Counted from the first letter of the stretch, positions 54,484 through 63,635 are shown. The stretch: DNA of 64,000 nt from JABWBD01 sp040768665 (GCA_040768665.1 JAXGMN010000045.1:1-64000), one strand, 5' to 3'. Translations and numbers: made by a program. Notes: generated by a model from the sequence alone, not told the origin.

Positions 54484-54573
54484 GGACAGGCACCTCGCCA
54501 GGACGCCTATTCTGCATGTTTTCCTATGCTTGGCTCGGAGCCAGTCCCCGTTTTGTTAAGGCCTTTCAGTTAA
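54484..54573. repeat. Dispersed repeat, family 2 copy A
   Basis: The segment GGACAGGCACCT...CTTGGCTCGGAGCCAG...TTAAGGCCTTT recurs at 59821-59912 with many identical blocks (ACAGGCACCT, ATTCTxCATGTT, CTTGGCTCGGAGCCAG). It lies directly after the rhamnosidase stop codon. Blocks of near-palindrome (GGCTCGGAGCC) suggest a hairpin. Confidence 0.65.
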
Positions 54574-54647
54574 GAGCCTATCCCAAGATCGCGTCAGGGG
54601 TGTACTTGGCCCCGCGGAACCGTATGATTCTTTCGGCGCGAAAGAGA

Positions 54648-54724
54648 GGGGGACAGGTCCATGTTTTCGGCCAACGTCTTTGACGCCAAAATACTCCAAT
54701 TGGCCGAAAAATGGACCAGTCCCC
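54648..54724. repeat. Inverted-repeat element, family 1 copy B
   Basis: Arms GGGGACAGGTCCATGTTTTC (54649 onward) and CGAAAAATGGACCAGTCCCC (ending 54724) form a long hairpin. It is closely related to the element at 15166-15240 in reverse orientation, including the adjoining GGCCGC. The gene-free stretch from 54465 to 54838 holds only this and the family 2 copy. Confidence 0.75.
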
Positions 54725-54838
54725 GGCCGCCCCGTAGACGGTGTCCAGTGTTGCGCGGCCCACCCGGCAGCATGCCCGTCTGTGTGGTCGGCGCTGCGAG
54801 CCGGTGGCGAGGAAGCGAACCCCAAAGGAGAGATAACG

Positions 54839-55450
54839 ATGACGCGAATCGGCCTCAACAGTATGGTTGTAGTGATCTTGGCATTGTTCATGCCATCCCC
54901 CGTGTCGGCCCAAGGCAGTCGTGATCGTGACCGCGACCGCGATGACACCGGGGAGGTGGAAGCGGATCGAGATCGCGGCGATCGAGATCGGGACAGTCTC
55001 CGTCGCCGATCGGAACCGGACGGACGCCGCGACTTTGCACCGCCGAACTTACGCAGCCGACCGCGCGAACGAGACGATCAGGAGGGAACGGAAGAGGGTA
55101 TGCCGAAGGCACCGTTGGCCTTGCCGGGTCAGCCGGGCGCGCGTCTGGTGCCGCCCGAGTGGCGCCCCCAATGGAAGTTAGGGGTTTTTGCGGCGAACAC
55201 CGATACGGGCGTTCGCGTCACCCGGGTCATTCCTGGCACCCCGGCACAGCAAGCCGGGCTGGAACGCGGCGATACGATCGTCACCATCGATGGCTACCAG
55301 ATCGGGTACGTCAACGGCAGGCCGTACCCGCTTGGCGAAGAGTTGCAGCGCCGCGCCGGGCGCACCGGGCGGGTGAGTCTCTTGGTTCACAATTGGCGGA
55401 ACGGCCAACTACTGAACCGGGAGGTTCAACTGGATCGGCAGAGGTGGTAG
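54839..55450 (+). CDS. Secreted PDZ-domain protein with Arg/Asp-rich linker
   Basis: 203 residues from the ATG at 54839 with AAGGAG upstream. The signal peptide is MVVVILALFMPSPVSA. Residues about 26-90 are a charged, probably disordered stretch of repeated Arg-Asp pairs (DRDRDRDDTGE, DRDRGDRDRDSLRRR). A single PDZ domain follows (about 115-195: FAANTDTGVRVTRVIPGTPAQQAGLERGDTIVTIDGYQIG). No protease domain is present. PDZ domains bind protein C termini; the target is unknown. A broken relative lies at 58392. Confidence 0.85.
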   Translation: MTRIGLNSMVVVILALFMPSPVSAQGSRDRDRDRDDTGEVEADRDRGDRDRDSLRRRSEPDGRRDFAPPNLRSRPRERDDQEGTEEGMPKAPLALPGQPGARLVPPEWRPQWKLGVFAANTDTGVRVTRVIPGTPAQQAGLERGDTIVTIDGYQIGYVNGRPYPLGEELQRRAGRTGRVSLLVHNWRNGQLLNREVQLDRQRW

Positions 55451-55469
55451 ACGATCTGAAAGCGAGACG

Positions 55470-56885
55470 TCATCCGGCCTGGAGATATCGCTCGACCTGG
55501 CGGATCGCGTCGTCGACGTTCCAGGTGTGATCGGCGATTTCGACCGCCGTGCCCTCGGAAAGCCAGCTCTCGACGCGGTGTTGCGCCGAGATGACGGTGC
55601 TATGGCTGCGCCGGCCGAAGTATTCACCGATTTCCGACAGCGCGCTCCGCGTGTACTTGCGCGCAAGCCACATGGCAAGCATCCGTGGGTGGCTTACTCG
55701 TTTCGATTTTCGCTTCGATTGCAGCGTCGTCCGCTCCAGGCCGAACGCGGAGCAGACCGCCTTTTCGACGTCCGGAAGACGCACCGGACGGGTGCTGCTG
55801 CGAATCAGTTCGCCGAGCGCCTCCTCGGCCATCGTTAGCGTAACCGGCTGGCACAAGGCCCGGCTGGTTGCCTGCAGCCGGCACAGCGCTCCGGATAGTT
55901 CGCGGGCATGGTTGGTCATTCTGGCGGCGATGAACTGAAGAACTTCAGGCGGGACCTTGAATTCCATGCGATCGGCCAACTGCGAGGCAATCCCCAGTCT
56001 GGTCTCGTAGTCCGGCGGTTCGATGCGGCAGATCATGCCTCCCTGCAGGCGGGTCGTAAACTCCGGGCCAAGTTCCGAGAGTTCGGCCGGCGGGCGGTCC
56101 GCCGAGAAGACAACTTGCCGCCCTTCGCGGAGCATGGCATCCATCGTGTAAAGCAACTCGACTTGCGTGTAGTGCTTGCCGCCCAGGAACTGAATATCGT
56201 CGACGATCAACAAATCGACGTTCCGGTATCTGCGGCGAAAGCTCGGCAGCCCGCTCCCCCGCAAAGCCTCGAGAAAGGTCGAGGTGAACTGCTCGGCGGT
56301 CAGGTAGATCACGGCGGCCCCTCGCAGCGACTTCTTGGCGGCCGTCCAGATCCCCTGGAGCAGGTGCGTCTTTCCAACCCCCGTCGGGCCGTAGAGAAAC
56401 AGCGGCGACAACTCGCCGGGTCGCTCGACCACGTGCTGCGCCGTTGTGCGCGCGAGTCGGTTCGATCGCCCCGTGACGAACGTGTCGAGAGAAGCGAACG
56501 GTCGCCGCGGCATTTTGTTGCGCGGTTCAGCCTGCGAGTCCGCCGACTGCGAGGTTTGCGCCGTGTGCACGTGCGGCATAGCCTCGGCCAACGGCGCCGC
56601 AGGAACCGGCTCTGCCGATTGGGGAGGCGGCAACGTGGCGTCGATGTGGAATTCCAGCGGCATGCGCTCGCCCAACGTTGCCAGGCAGGCGTGCTCGATA
56701 TGCTCGCGGAATTTGTTTCGCAACCAGTCCTGGAAGAACCGGTTGGGCACGCCGATCGTCAGCGTGCCGTTGGTCAACGCGAGCCGGGTGCTTGTGCCGA
56801 ACCACAGCTCGAACCGCTTTTTTCCGACCCTGTCAGCCAGCGCCATTCGCAAAGCTGACACGATCTCCATATCGTCCTTGGCCAC
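55470..56885 (-). CDS. dnaA: Chromosomal replication initiator DnaA
   Basis: 471 residues from a GTG at 56885; the ATG at 56870 is an alternative. Domain I is at 1-75 and a short Pro/Ser linker (86-125) stands for domain II. The AAA+ domain has Walker A GPTGVGKTHLL (GPTGVGKT at 166-173) and Walker B LLIVDDIQFL (acids at 229-230). Domain IV carries the DNA-binding signature in SHPRMLAMWLARKYTRSALSEIGEYFGRRSHSTVISAQ, with RSHSTV where RDHTTV is usual. It unwinds the origin with ATP. No dnaN or recF lies beside it, and no DnaA boxes were seen upstream. Confidence 0.93.
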   Translation of the reverse strand: MAKDDMEIVSALRMALADRVGKKRFELWFGTSTRLALTNGTLTIGVPNRFFQDWLRNKFREHIEHACLATLGERMPLEFHIDATLPPPQSAEPVPAAPLAEAMPHVHTAQTSQSADSQAEPRNKMPRRPFASLDTFVTGRSNRLARTTAQHVVERPGELSPLFLYGPTGVGKTHLLQGIWTAAKKSLRGAAVIYLTAEQFTSTFLEALRGSGLPSFRRRYRNVDLLIVDDIQFLGGKHYTQVELLYTMDAMLREGRQVVFSADRPPAELSELGPEFTTRLQGGMICRIEPPDYETRLGIASQLADRMEFKVPPEVLQFIAARMTNHARELSGALCRLQATSRALCQPVTLTMAEEALGELIRSSTRPVRLPDVEKAVCSAFGLERTTLQSKRKSKRVSHPRMLAMWLARKYTRSALSEIGEYFGRRSHSTVISAQHRVESWLSEGTAVEIADHTWNVDDAIRQVERYLQAG

Positions 56886-57337
56886 TTCCTGCTTTCCCCG
56901 GCGCGCACCTTCTCCGCAGAAAGATGCACCTTCGTGGTGTCGATCAGACGAGCCCGGCCGACTCCGGAGCCCGCCGCAGAGAACGGGACGCAGTTCTTCG
57001 ACGGCGTTGGCCGTCTAGGTTAGCGTTGTGTGTCACCCGATGAGCCCTGATTTTAGCCATGCTAGCTCTGCTGTCAAACGACCGGCACGCCTGCGGAGAC
57101 CAAAAAAAATTTCGCCGCAATGGCATGGCCGAATCTGCGGAAAAACCGCGGAACTCCGCCCAGTGGTGACGATGCGCCATGCCGATCCGGAAACTGGCGG
57201 GGCAGGGGAAAACCTGTTTGGCTCAGCGGCGCCGCTCCGCCCCGGCACGGAACCTCGCGTCGCAGCAACTTCCGATCTGATCGAGACAAGCGTCGGGCGA
57301 CGGCAGTGAATTTCGGACGCCCACGGGTCGCCTCTGT
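56886..57337. other. Non-coding region upstream of dnaA
   Basis: This 452-base gap separates the divergent dnaA from a broken GNAT gene. No copies of the DnaA box (TTATCCACA type) were seen, so it is not an obvious origin. No gene is supported here. Confidence 0.5.
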
Positions 57338-58265
57338 TCAATCGGCACGCAGATCCCGAAAAATTTTTAGATACACCGTCCTGCGTTCCCACGCCTGAAA
57401 TCCGCACGCAGCATACACTTGAAGCGCGGGCTCATTCGCTGCGTCGACCGCCAGGACCAGCCGCGGCCTTGCAGCCTGTCGCGCGCGCCACTGAGCGTGG
57501 TGGACAATCTGTTTTCCCCAGCCGCTCCCGCGAGCGGATGGCACCAATCCCATGTAGACCAGTTCCATGTTCCCCTGCTTGGGATAGTCCGCAAGAATCA
57601 AGCAACCGACGTCCCGTCTCTCGCTGCGCACGATGAGCCAGCGAGTCGGGTCGAACGCCTGGCAACCGCGGTAGCCGGCCAAAACGTCATCGATCGATCG
57701 GATGCCGTCTAGTCCCTCGCAGTCGCGGGTCTGTTCGTAGGTGGCGTCGACAATTTGAGCGAACCGGTTGTGCTCCCGCTCCGAGTACGGGAGGAATTCG
57801 AGTGGGCCCGTGGGCGCTGGCGGGGGAATTCGATTTCCAGGCTTACCAAGTACAGCAGATTAGCCAGCCGCTGGAAGCCATGCAGACGTGGAGCAAGGCG
57901 TCGTCGGACTGACCGACATGCTCGAATTGCCACCCGGAGCAATCCGCACCCGTGACGACATGCCAAGGCGATCGAGAACCGCAGCGAGTGACGAAGTCGG
58001 CCGTGCTGCCGCTCACCGTGACCATCGCCGGGGAGCCAGACGACCGCCGTGCGGCCCGGCTGACCATAACGCCCTCACGCGGCGCCTGGCCACGGCGGGC
58101 TCGAGCGTGTCGACGATCCCACCCGGAGCGAAGCTCGAAGGCGATTTCCCGGAGTTGGTCCTCGCGCTGGTCGGCCGGAAGCGACTGAAGCGCGAGCCGG
58201 AGCACAGGCTCGATCTGGTCGACAGGAGCTGTTTGAATTGCCGAATCGCAGCGGTTGCCTCTCAT
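57338..58265 (-). pseudogene. GNAT family N-acetyltransferase broken by several frameshifts
   Basis: Three frames together rebuild one protein. The first (from the ATG at 58265) reads VDQIEPVLRLALQSLPADQR, the N-terminal region. A second frame reads GQPGRTAVVWLP and GFQRLANLLYLVSLEIEFPRQ. The third reads GPLEFLPYSEREHNRFAQIV, then SIDDVLAGYR and the acetyl-CoA site GLVPSARGSGWGKQIV, and ends at 57338. The acetyl-CoA motif is intact but no start codon exists in its frame. The gene is not translatable as one protein. Confidence 0.75.
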
Positions 58266-58391
58266 GACGTACTGACCGTGGCGGTTCCTCCAACCCTTGT
58301 GCTGCCAAGGAGCGGGTTCGGCTACAATGCATAAAGGCTTTGCCGTAGAAGGTCTTTTCTCTTTGGCCCCCCCGATCCGTTGAGGTCCAAA

Positions 58392-59059
58392 ATGCAGCGC
58401 GCTTTTACGGCCGTTCTTGGTCTTGCCCTTTCCGCCGGCATCGTTACCCCGGTTCTTGCCCAAGCGGCATTGAAGGAGCTGGAGCAAAGAATCCGGCAAC
58501 AATTGGGCCCGGCGGAACCGGCACCTCCGGCAAAAGACCGTGGGCCGTCCGATCGTCGCCGGAGCGTCGACGGACCAGGCCGATTACCTCGGCCTGGTCG
58601 CCGACGACCGCGAGGAGCAAGGGCGAGGGGTGCGGATCCCAAGTAGCCTCGGTGGCCCCGCCGAGCGGGCGGGCCTGCGGCCGAACGATCTGATCACCGG
58701 GCTCGGAGGCGTCAAGATTCGGCAACTTGCTGAGATGGCATCCATCGTCCAGCACGTCCCTCCGGAGGGCATTCTCGAGTTCGAAATTCTCTGCAGGCAC
58801 CAGCCCAAGACAATCCGAGTTTCGGCCTGGTCGCCGAACGCAGCCTCGCCCGGACCAGAATGCCCCAACGCCGCAGACCGCCCAAGCGCCGCCGATGGAG
58901 GAGTCGCGGATCGAAGCTCCTGGAACGACGCTCGCGTGGCTTGAAGAGCGAATCGTTGCGATCGAACGGGCACTCCGAGGCACTTGGACGGCCGGAAGAG
59001 CTGCAACGGCAGCAGCCCGGCTGCTTCCGAGCAGCCGGCCGCTAACTCCCTTCCGCTAG
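58392..59059 (+). pseudogene. Secreted PDZ protein broken by two frameshifts
   Basis: The ATG at 58392 starts a signal peptide (QRAFTAVLGLALSAGIVTPVLAQ) and a helix ALKELEQRIRQQLG. A +1 shift near 58550 leads to the PDZ domain: YLGLVADDREEQGRGVRI, GGPAERAGLRPNDLITGLGG and IVQHVPPEGILEFEIL. A second +1 shift near 58860 leads to the coiled-coil tail (LAWLEERIVAIERAL). The parts keep their order, so the gene was recently whole or the sequence has two errors. The exact end is unclear. Confidence 0.75.
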
Positions 59060-59740
59060 CATCTGTTCGCGAATCCTCGCGGTATCCCGATATCGCAAAC
59101 GTGAAGCTGCCCGACGTACGGCTCGGCTTCCGGCTTGAGGAGTCCCGGCTTGGCCGCCACGAACGTACAAGTGCAAGCGGCACGGATCGTGTGCCGAGAT
59201 GAGCCCGGTATCACAGCCCAAGCCCGCGGGCACGTCGACAGCCAGCTTCGCCGCCGGCGAAGCATTGAGTTGTTCGACCACCGTATCCAGCGGCGGGCGT
59301 GGCTCGCCTTGGACTCCCGTGCCCAAGAGCGAATCCACGAGCCACGCCGCCCCCGAGAGAAATCCCGGAAGCCGTTGGGACGCTTCCACGTCGGGAATTT
59401 CTTCAATCGCAACGCCGCTCTTGCGGAGGATCTGGAAATTGGCGGCGGCGTCGCCCCGCAACTGCTCGCCGCGTCCGATTACCAGGACCTGAACGCCATA
59501 GCCTCTGAGGTCCAGGTGCCTCGCCAGGACGAATCCGTCGCCGGCGTTGTTGCCCTTCCCACAGCAATCACAACTGGCCTGTCGACGCCGATCCGCTCCA
59601 TGTGTCGGCGTGATGCCCCGGGCCGGCATTCTCCATCAAAATCAGGCTCGCCATGCCGTATTGCTCGACGGCCAGCATATCGACACGGCGGGACTGAGCA
59701 CGGGTGAGTGAGCGCCTACCACGGGCAGGCTCCTCGGAAG
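59056..59740 (-). pseudogene. nnrE: NAD(P)H-hydrate epimerase (YjeF_N/NnrE) broken by frameshifts
   Basis: The N-terminal part SLTRAQSRRVDMLAVEQYGM and ILMENAGP is in one frame. A second frame holds CGKGNNAGDGFVLARHLDLRGY with the family's GNNAGDG motif, then LVDSLLGTGVQGEPRPP and AVDVPAGL. A third frame ends with FVAAKPGLLKPEAEPYVGQL and a stop at 59056. The enzyme repairs damaged NAD(P)HX. No start codon fits the N-terminal frame. It is broken in two places and is not expected to work as it stands. Confidence 0.8.
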
Positions 59741-59820
59741 TGGGTGGACAGGGAATCAGCAGAACTTTTCCGGTCTGGCAGAGTATCTGCGAATAATGGG
59801 TTTTGAGCTCATCAGGTCGC

Positions 59821-59912
59821 GGCACAGGCACCTGCGAAGATGCTCGCTGATTCTCCATGTTCTGCGAATACTTGGCTCGGAGCCAGCGCCTGTTTGACCA
59901 GGGCCTTTTAAC
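59821..59912. repeat. Dispersed repeat, family 2 copy B
   Basis: Related to 54484-54573 over about 90 bases, sharing ACAGGCACCT, the ATTCTxCATGTT block and CTTGGCTCGGAGCCAG. It lies directly before the broken FmdB gene's ribosome site. Confidence 0.65.
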
Positions 59913-59931
59913 CGTCTGGAGAATTTTACCC

Positions 59932-60166
59932 ATGCCGATCTACGAATACATTCTGCCGCGACTGCGATCACCATTTCGAATGGCTCAGCCGCGCGGACGA
60001 GAATCCGGTCTCGTCTCGCCTGCGTCGGGAAAACTGGACGAAACTTCTCAGCGTTCCGTCGGGCACACTAAGCCGGGGGCCGTGCACGCGTTGTCCTGCT
60101 GAGGAAGCCTGCTCGTGCAATGCCGCAAACTGCTGCGGCCAGGGGTGCATGGACCGCTGGTCATGA
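59932..60166 (+). pseudogene. FmdB-type zinc-ribbon protein broken by frameshift
   Basis: The ATG at 59932 starts MPIYEY, typical of FmdB/CxxC-CxxC zinc-ribbon proteins. After seven codons the meaning moves to the +1 frame: CRDCDHHFEWLSRADENPV. The second CxxC region is damaged and pieces lie in both frames (ASGKLDET in the first). The end EEACSCNAANCCGQGCMDRW is in the shifted frame and stops at 60166. GGAG stands ten bases before the ATG. Confidence 0.75.
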
Positions 60167-60249
60167 TCGATCAAGAAACGCGACAGGGCGGCCGTCTACC
60201 GGATGGTGAGTCGCCCTGCCGGTTCGCAAAGGTCTTCTGTCGGGCGCGC

Positions 60250-61299
60250 TTACGGAATCAGGAACGCCATTCCCGTCCATACGCCGGCTTGGATCAGTCC
60301 GCCGCGCACACTAAGCGGGATGCCGTCAAGCATGTACGGCGCGCAGTTGCCGGGTCGATAGTAGCCGAGCGTGTAAACGCATTCCTTGGGCGGGCAAACT
60401 CCCATCATGTAAGGCAGTGCCGGAACCGCAAGGAAGAAGTGACCCGCAGAAATGAACGGCTGCAGGTACGGTCCCGTGCTGTGGCCGTATCGTTCCAGAT
60501 GCACCTCTTCGAAGTACAGCGGCTTGTGGCAGAGCGCGGAGGCCGTCCAGGAAAACGTCAGCGGACTCCACGCGCGAGGACGGAACGTCGCGTCGCCAAG
60601 GGTGCACTCCGTCGGAAATTCGCCCTGCTCCGGCGCGATTTTGTAGTCGATCTCGTTGATCCGCTTGAGGCTCTCCGGCGTCGGACATTCGCCGGTATCG
60701 ACGAACGGCGCGGCGGCAAGTTCGTCCTCCAGGGACGGGATCTCAAGGGGAGCTTCTTTAGCAGGCTGGTTCACGATCGAATGGATCGGGACCGGCATCG
60801 GCTGCGGACGCGACTTGTCCAGCAGGCCATCGTTCAGCAGGCCATCGTTCAGCGGCCGGGGCGGACCCGCCGACTGCGGCTGGGCATCGCCAAAAGGATC
60901 GGCGAGGACGGTTCCAGTGCCTGGCTGACCCGTCTGGACCGGGAGGAGCGGCCCGGTGCTCGGTTCAACCGCCGCGGCGGCCCGGACTGCGCCGGTCGCC
61001 GTCTCGTCGGCGGGCTTGAGTACCGTTTGCTTCGAAGGCCGGTACGGCAGCCACTTGAGTTTGTGACCTGCGCTGCCGGTCGTGTAGCTGACGGCGATTA
61101 CGGCGGAGTCGTCGTCGGAGGAAAGGTAATCGGCCGTCTTGACGGCCGGGTCCGAAGCAGCCAGTGCCGTGGCCGGCAAGGTGCTCGTTGTCAAAAGCGC
61201 GAGCGACAACGCGCAGATCAGACACCGGAGCCGGTCAGCGTTCGTCGCCGAAATACTCCGTGCTGTAGTTTGGTGCTTCCTGCGTAATGCTGATGTCAT
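60250..61299 (-). CDS. Conserved secreted planctomycete protein, unknown function
   Basis: 349 residues from the ATG at 61299, which would overlap guaB by 65 bases; a TTG further in is a possible alternative. A long basic signal peptide (RLRCLICALSLALLTTSTLPATALA) is followed by a Pro/Ala-rich disordered part with a duplicated LNDGLLNDGLLDK. The C-terminal 170 residues are dense with conserved Cys, Tyr and Trp (CHKPLYFEEVHLERYGHSTGPYLQP, VCPPKECVYTLGYYRPGNCAPY), a pattern common in planctomycete exported proteins. No function is known. It follows guaB and may share its transcript. Confidence 0.75.
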   Translation of the reverse strand: MTSALRRKHQTTARSISATNADRLRCLICALSLALLTTSTLPATALAASDPAVKTADYLSSDDDSAVIAVSYTTGSAGHKLKWLPYRPSKQTVLKPADETATGAVRAAAAVEPSTGPLLPVQTGQPGTGTVLADPFGDAQPQSAGPPRPLNDGLLNDGLLDKSRPQPMPVPIHSIVNQPAKEAPLEIPSLEDELAAAPFVDTGECPTPESLKRINEIDYKIAPEQGEFPTECTLGDATFRPRAWSPLTFSWTASALCHKPLYFEEVHLERYGHSTGPYLQPFISAGHFFLAVPALPYMMGVCPPKECVYTLGYYRPGNCAPYMLDGIPLSVRGGLIQAGVWTGMAFLIP

Positions 61300-62710
61300 G
61301 AGGATGGCTCTCCCGAACACTGGCTGCCGACACCTGAATGAATTGCGAGTCCGTTCGCAGTTCTTCGATGGTTCTCGTTCCACAATAGCCCATTCCGGCT
61401 CGGAGGCCCCCCACGAGCTGGTAAACAAACGACCCTAACGGCCCCTTGAACGGCACCCGGCCTTCGACTCCCTCGGGGACAAGCTTGTCAGGCTTACCGC
61501 CCGCGCTCTGCCGGTACCGTTCACTCGATCCTTGCACCATGGCCCCCAGGGAACCCATTCCCCGGTAGACCTTGAATTGCCTCCCCTGATAAAGAATCCG
61601 TGTGCCGGGACTTTCTTCGAGTCCGGCGAAAAGACCGCCAATCATGACCACATGGGCGCCCGCGGCGATCGCCTTGGTAATGTCTCCCGAATAACGAATC
61701 CCTCCGTCGGCGATGATCGGCGTGTCGCTGTCCCGGGCAGCTTGGGCCGCGCTGTAAATCGCGGTGATCTGGGGGACTCCCACGCCCGATACCACGCGAG
61801 TCGTGCAAATCGAACCGGGCCCGATTCCAACCTTCACTGCATCCGCGCCGGCCGCAATCAGGTCGCGGCACCCCTCGGCCGTCGCGACATTTCCCGCGAC
61901 CACGTCGATATCCCACTGCCGCTTGATCCCCTTGACCGTTTCGATCACGTTGGCCGAGTGGCCGTGGGCACTGTCAACAACGAGGACATCCACCCCCTTC
62001 TCGATGAGCTTCTCGATCCGCTCGTAATCGTGGACACCGACTGCCGCTCCCGCCCGTAGCCTCCCCATCCTGTCTTTACAGGCCTGCGGGAAGCTCCGCA
62101 TCATATCGATGTCCTTGATCGTGATCAGACCTGTCAGTCTGAAGTTTTCGTCAACCAGAAGAAGCTTCTCCACTTTTTTTTCCATCAAAATCTTTTCAGC
62201 TTCTTCAAGCGTCACGGTCCCCGTGGCCGTCACAAGGTTCGCACGGGTCATAACCTGCGAAACCCGCAAGGTCCGGTCCTCAAGAAAGCGAAGATCGCGA
62301 CGAGTGATGATCCCCTCCAGATGGCCATCCGCTGCCGTAATCGGTACCCCCGAAACCTTGTACTTGTCCATGATCTCGCGGGCTTGCTCGACCGTAGCAT
62401 CTCCGTGGAGGGTTGCCGGATTGACGATGATCCCGTTGGCGCTCCGCTTGACCTTCTCGACCTCATCGGTCTGGCGCTGAATCGACATATTCTTATGAAT
62501 GATACCGATACCCCCCTCTTGAGCCAGGGCAATCGCCATCGCGCTCTCCGTAACGGTGTCCATCGGCGAGCTCAGGATCGGGATATTCAGTCCGATTCGC
62601 TTCGTCAGGCGGGTATTGACCTCCACTTCCGGTGGAACGACGCTGCTATGGCGGGGCTCGAGCAAAACGTCGTCGAAAGTGACTCCCTGATATTTGAACT
62701 TTTCTCGCAT
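61235..62710 (-). CDS. guaB: Inosine-5'-monophosphate dehydrogenase
   Basis: 491 residues from the ATG at 62710, with CGGAGG upstream. The TIM barrel starts at KFKYQGVTFDDVLLEPRHS and is interrupted by two CBS domains (about 95-210: VSGVPITAADGHLEGIITRRDL). The catalytic Cys is in GPGSICTTRVVSGVG. The flap has GRVPFKGPLGSFVYQ in its neighbourhood. The enzyme makes XMP from IMP with NAD, the committed step to guanine nucleotides. Its length matches the bacterial norm. The CBS pair may sense purine nucleotides. Confidence 0.98.
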   Translation of the reverse strand: MREKFKYQGVTFDDVLLEPRHSSVVPPEVEVNTRLTKRIGLNIPILSSPMDTVTESAMAIALAQEGGIGIIHKNMSIQRQTDEVEKVKRSANGIIVNPATLHGDATVEQAREIMDKYKVSGVPITAADGHLEGIITRRDLRFLEDRTLRVSQVMTRANLVTATGTVTLEEAEKILMEKKVEKLLLVDENFRLTGLITIKDIDMMRSFPQACKDRMGRLRAGAAVGVHDYERIEKLIEKGVDVLVVDSAHGHSANVIETVKGIKRQWDIDVVAGNVATAEGCRDLIAAGADAVKVGIGPGSICTTRVVSGVGVPQITAIYSAAQAARDSDTPIIADGGIRYSGDITKAIAAGAHVVMIGGLFAGLEESPGTRILYQGRQFKVYRGMGSLGAMVQGSSERYRQSAGGKPDKLVPEGVEGRVPFKGPLGSFVYQLVGGLRAGMGYCGTRTIEELRTDSQFIQVSAASVRESHPHDISITQEAPNYSTEYFGDER

Positions 62711-62961
62711 AGCAATCGGTTCCTCCGCGCAGACAAGGGGTAATCTAGTTATTATGGAGCCTTCGCGGACGATTGCCAATGAGTGGTCGGTGAGCGCTCG
62801 CGGCAAGAGTCGACGCAATAGGGCGGGACGCAGCACGCTCGGTTTCCATCGCAGGAAACTTGCCGGTCCGTAATCAGGCCACGCCGCAATTCATTGACGC
62901 ACCCCCAGAATCACCGGCGGCAAATGCCCTGAACCGATGGCCGGTTCTAAAATTCTGCGGA

Positions 62962-63207
62962 CTATTTACCCGGCAACCTGTCCTCGGAAGGCGGTTCAAC
63001 CTTCGCGACCTTGGCCATCGCCCGCTCAAAACGAGCGCGGCTACCTCGCTTCGCCCGCTCCTCGAAAAACTCCTCGGTCTTCAGCGCAGAGATCTTCTCC
63101 GCCAGCGCGAGCGTGATCAGTTGGTTTACCGAGATATCCTCTTGCTTCGCTAGTTCGCGGGCCAACTCGTGCAACGATTCCGGCAGTCGCAGGCTCAGCG
63201 TGCTCAT
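62962..63207 (-). CDS. Ribbon-helix-helix antitoxin
   Basis: 81 residues. The N-terminal LSLRLPESLHELARELAKQEDISVNQLITLALAEK is a ribbon-helix-helix-type DNA-binding sequence. The rest is charged and helical, expected to bind the toxin. Its start overlaps the stop of the PIN toxin gene by four bases (ATGA), so the pair is translated together. The GGTATCAT direct repeats at 63636-63655 may be its operator. Confidence 0.85.
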   Translation of the reverse strand: MSTLSLRLPESLHELARELAKQEDISVNQLITLALAEKISALKTEEFFEERAKRGSRARFERAMAKVAKVEPPSEDRLPGK

Positions 63208-63632
63208 GGCAACTCTCCGATTTCTTTCAAGAAGGCTTGCGGTGTGACCACCTTTACGCCGAACTGATCCGCTCCCCGAAAGTCTCTTTCATTGTAGGTT
63301 ACGACGTAATCGCACTGCCCCGCCACGGCAAGTTCGAGAACCATATCGTCCTTGGGATCCGGTAGAAACGGACGCCACAGGTAATGGATCTTATGACGAA
63401 CCGCCACGGAACACAGGTAACCAACAATATCTTCGATCACCTGCCACCTCAGCCCAATTTCCTTTGCCTGCCGTTTGGCGATCTCCTCGTACTCGAGCAC
63501 TAAGGGGACTGACAAATTCAACTCGAACTTGCCTGTGCCGGCCAGGAGGAGCAGGCGGTGCGCCGCCCCACGTTGGGATCGCAGAGCGGCGATGAAAACG
63601 TTTGTGTCGATAACGATCTGAGGACGGAGCAT
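63204..63632 (-). CDS. PIN-domain toxin of a VapC/TIGR00305 type
   Basis: 142 residues from the ATG at 63632. The PIN fold has the acidic metal sites in VIDTNVFIAAL (first Asp), LVLEYEEIAKRQ (Glu), and DPKDDMVLELA with YVVTYNERDFRG (last Asp/Glu). Such proteins cut RNA and are held in check by the antitoxin next door. Unusually for simple pairs the toxin gene comes first. It fits the PIN family group seen with RHH antitoxins in many planctomycetes. Confidence 0.87.
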   Translation of the reverse strand: MLRPQIVIDTNVFIAALRSQRGAAHRLLLLAGTGKFELNLSVPLVLEYEEIAKRQAKEIGLRWQVIEDIVGYLCSVAVRHKIHYLWRPFLPDPKDDMVLELAVAGQCDYVVTYNERDFRGADQFGVKVVTPQAFLKEIGELP

Positions 63633-63635
63633 TGT

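Noticed and set aside
56886..57337. Possible replication origin next to dnaA
   Set aside because: No DnaA boxes or AT-rich unwinding region were visible, and dnaN is not adjacent.
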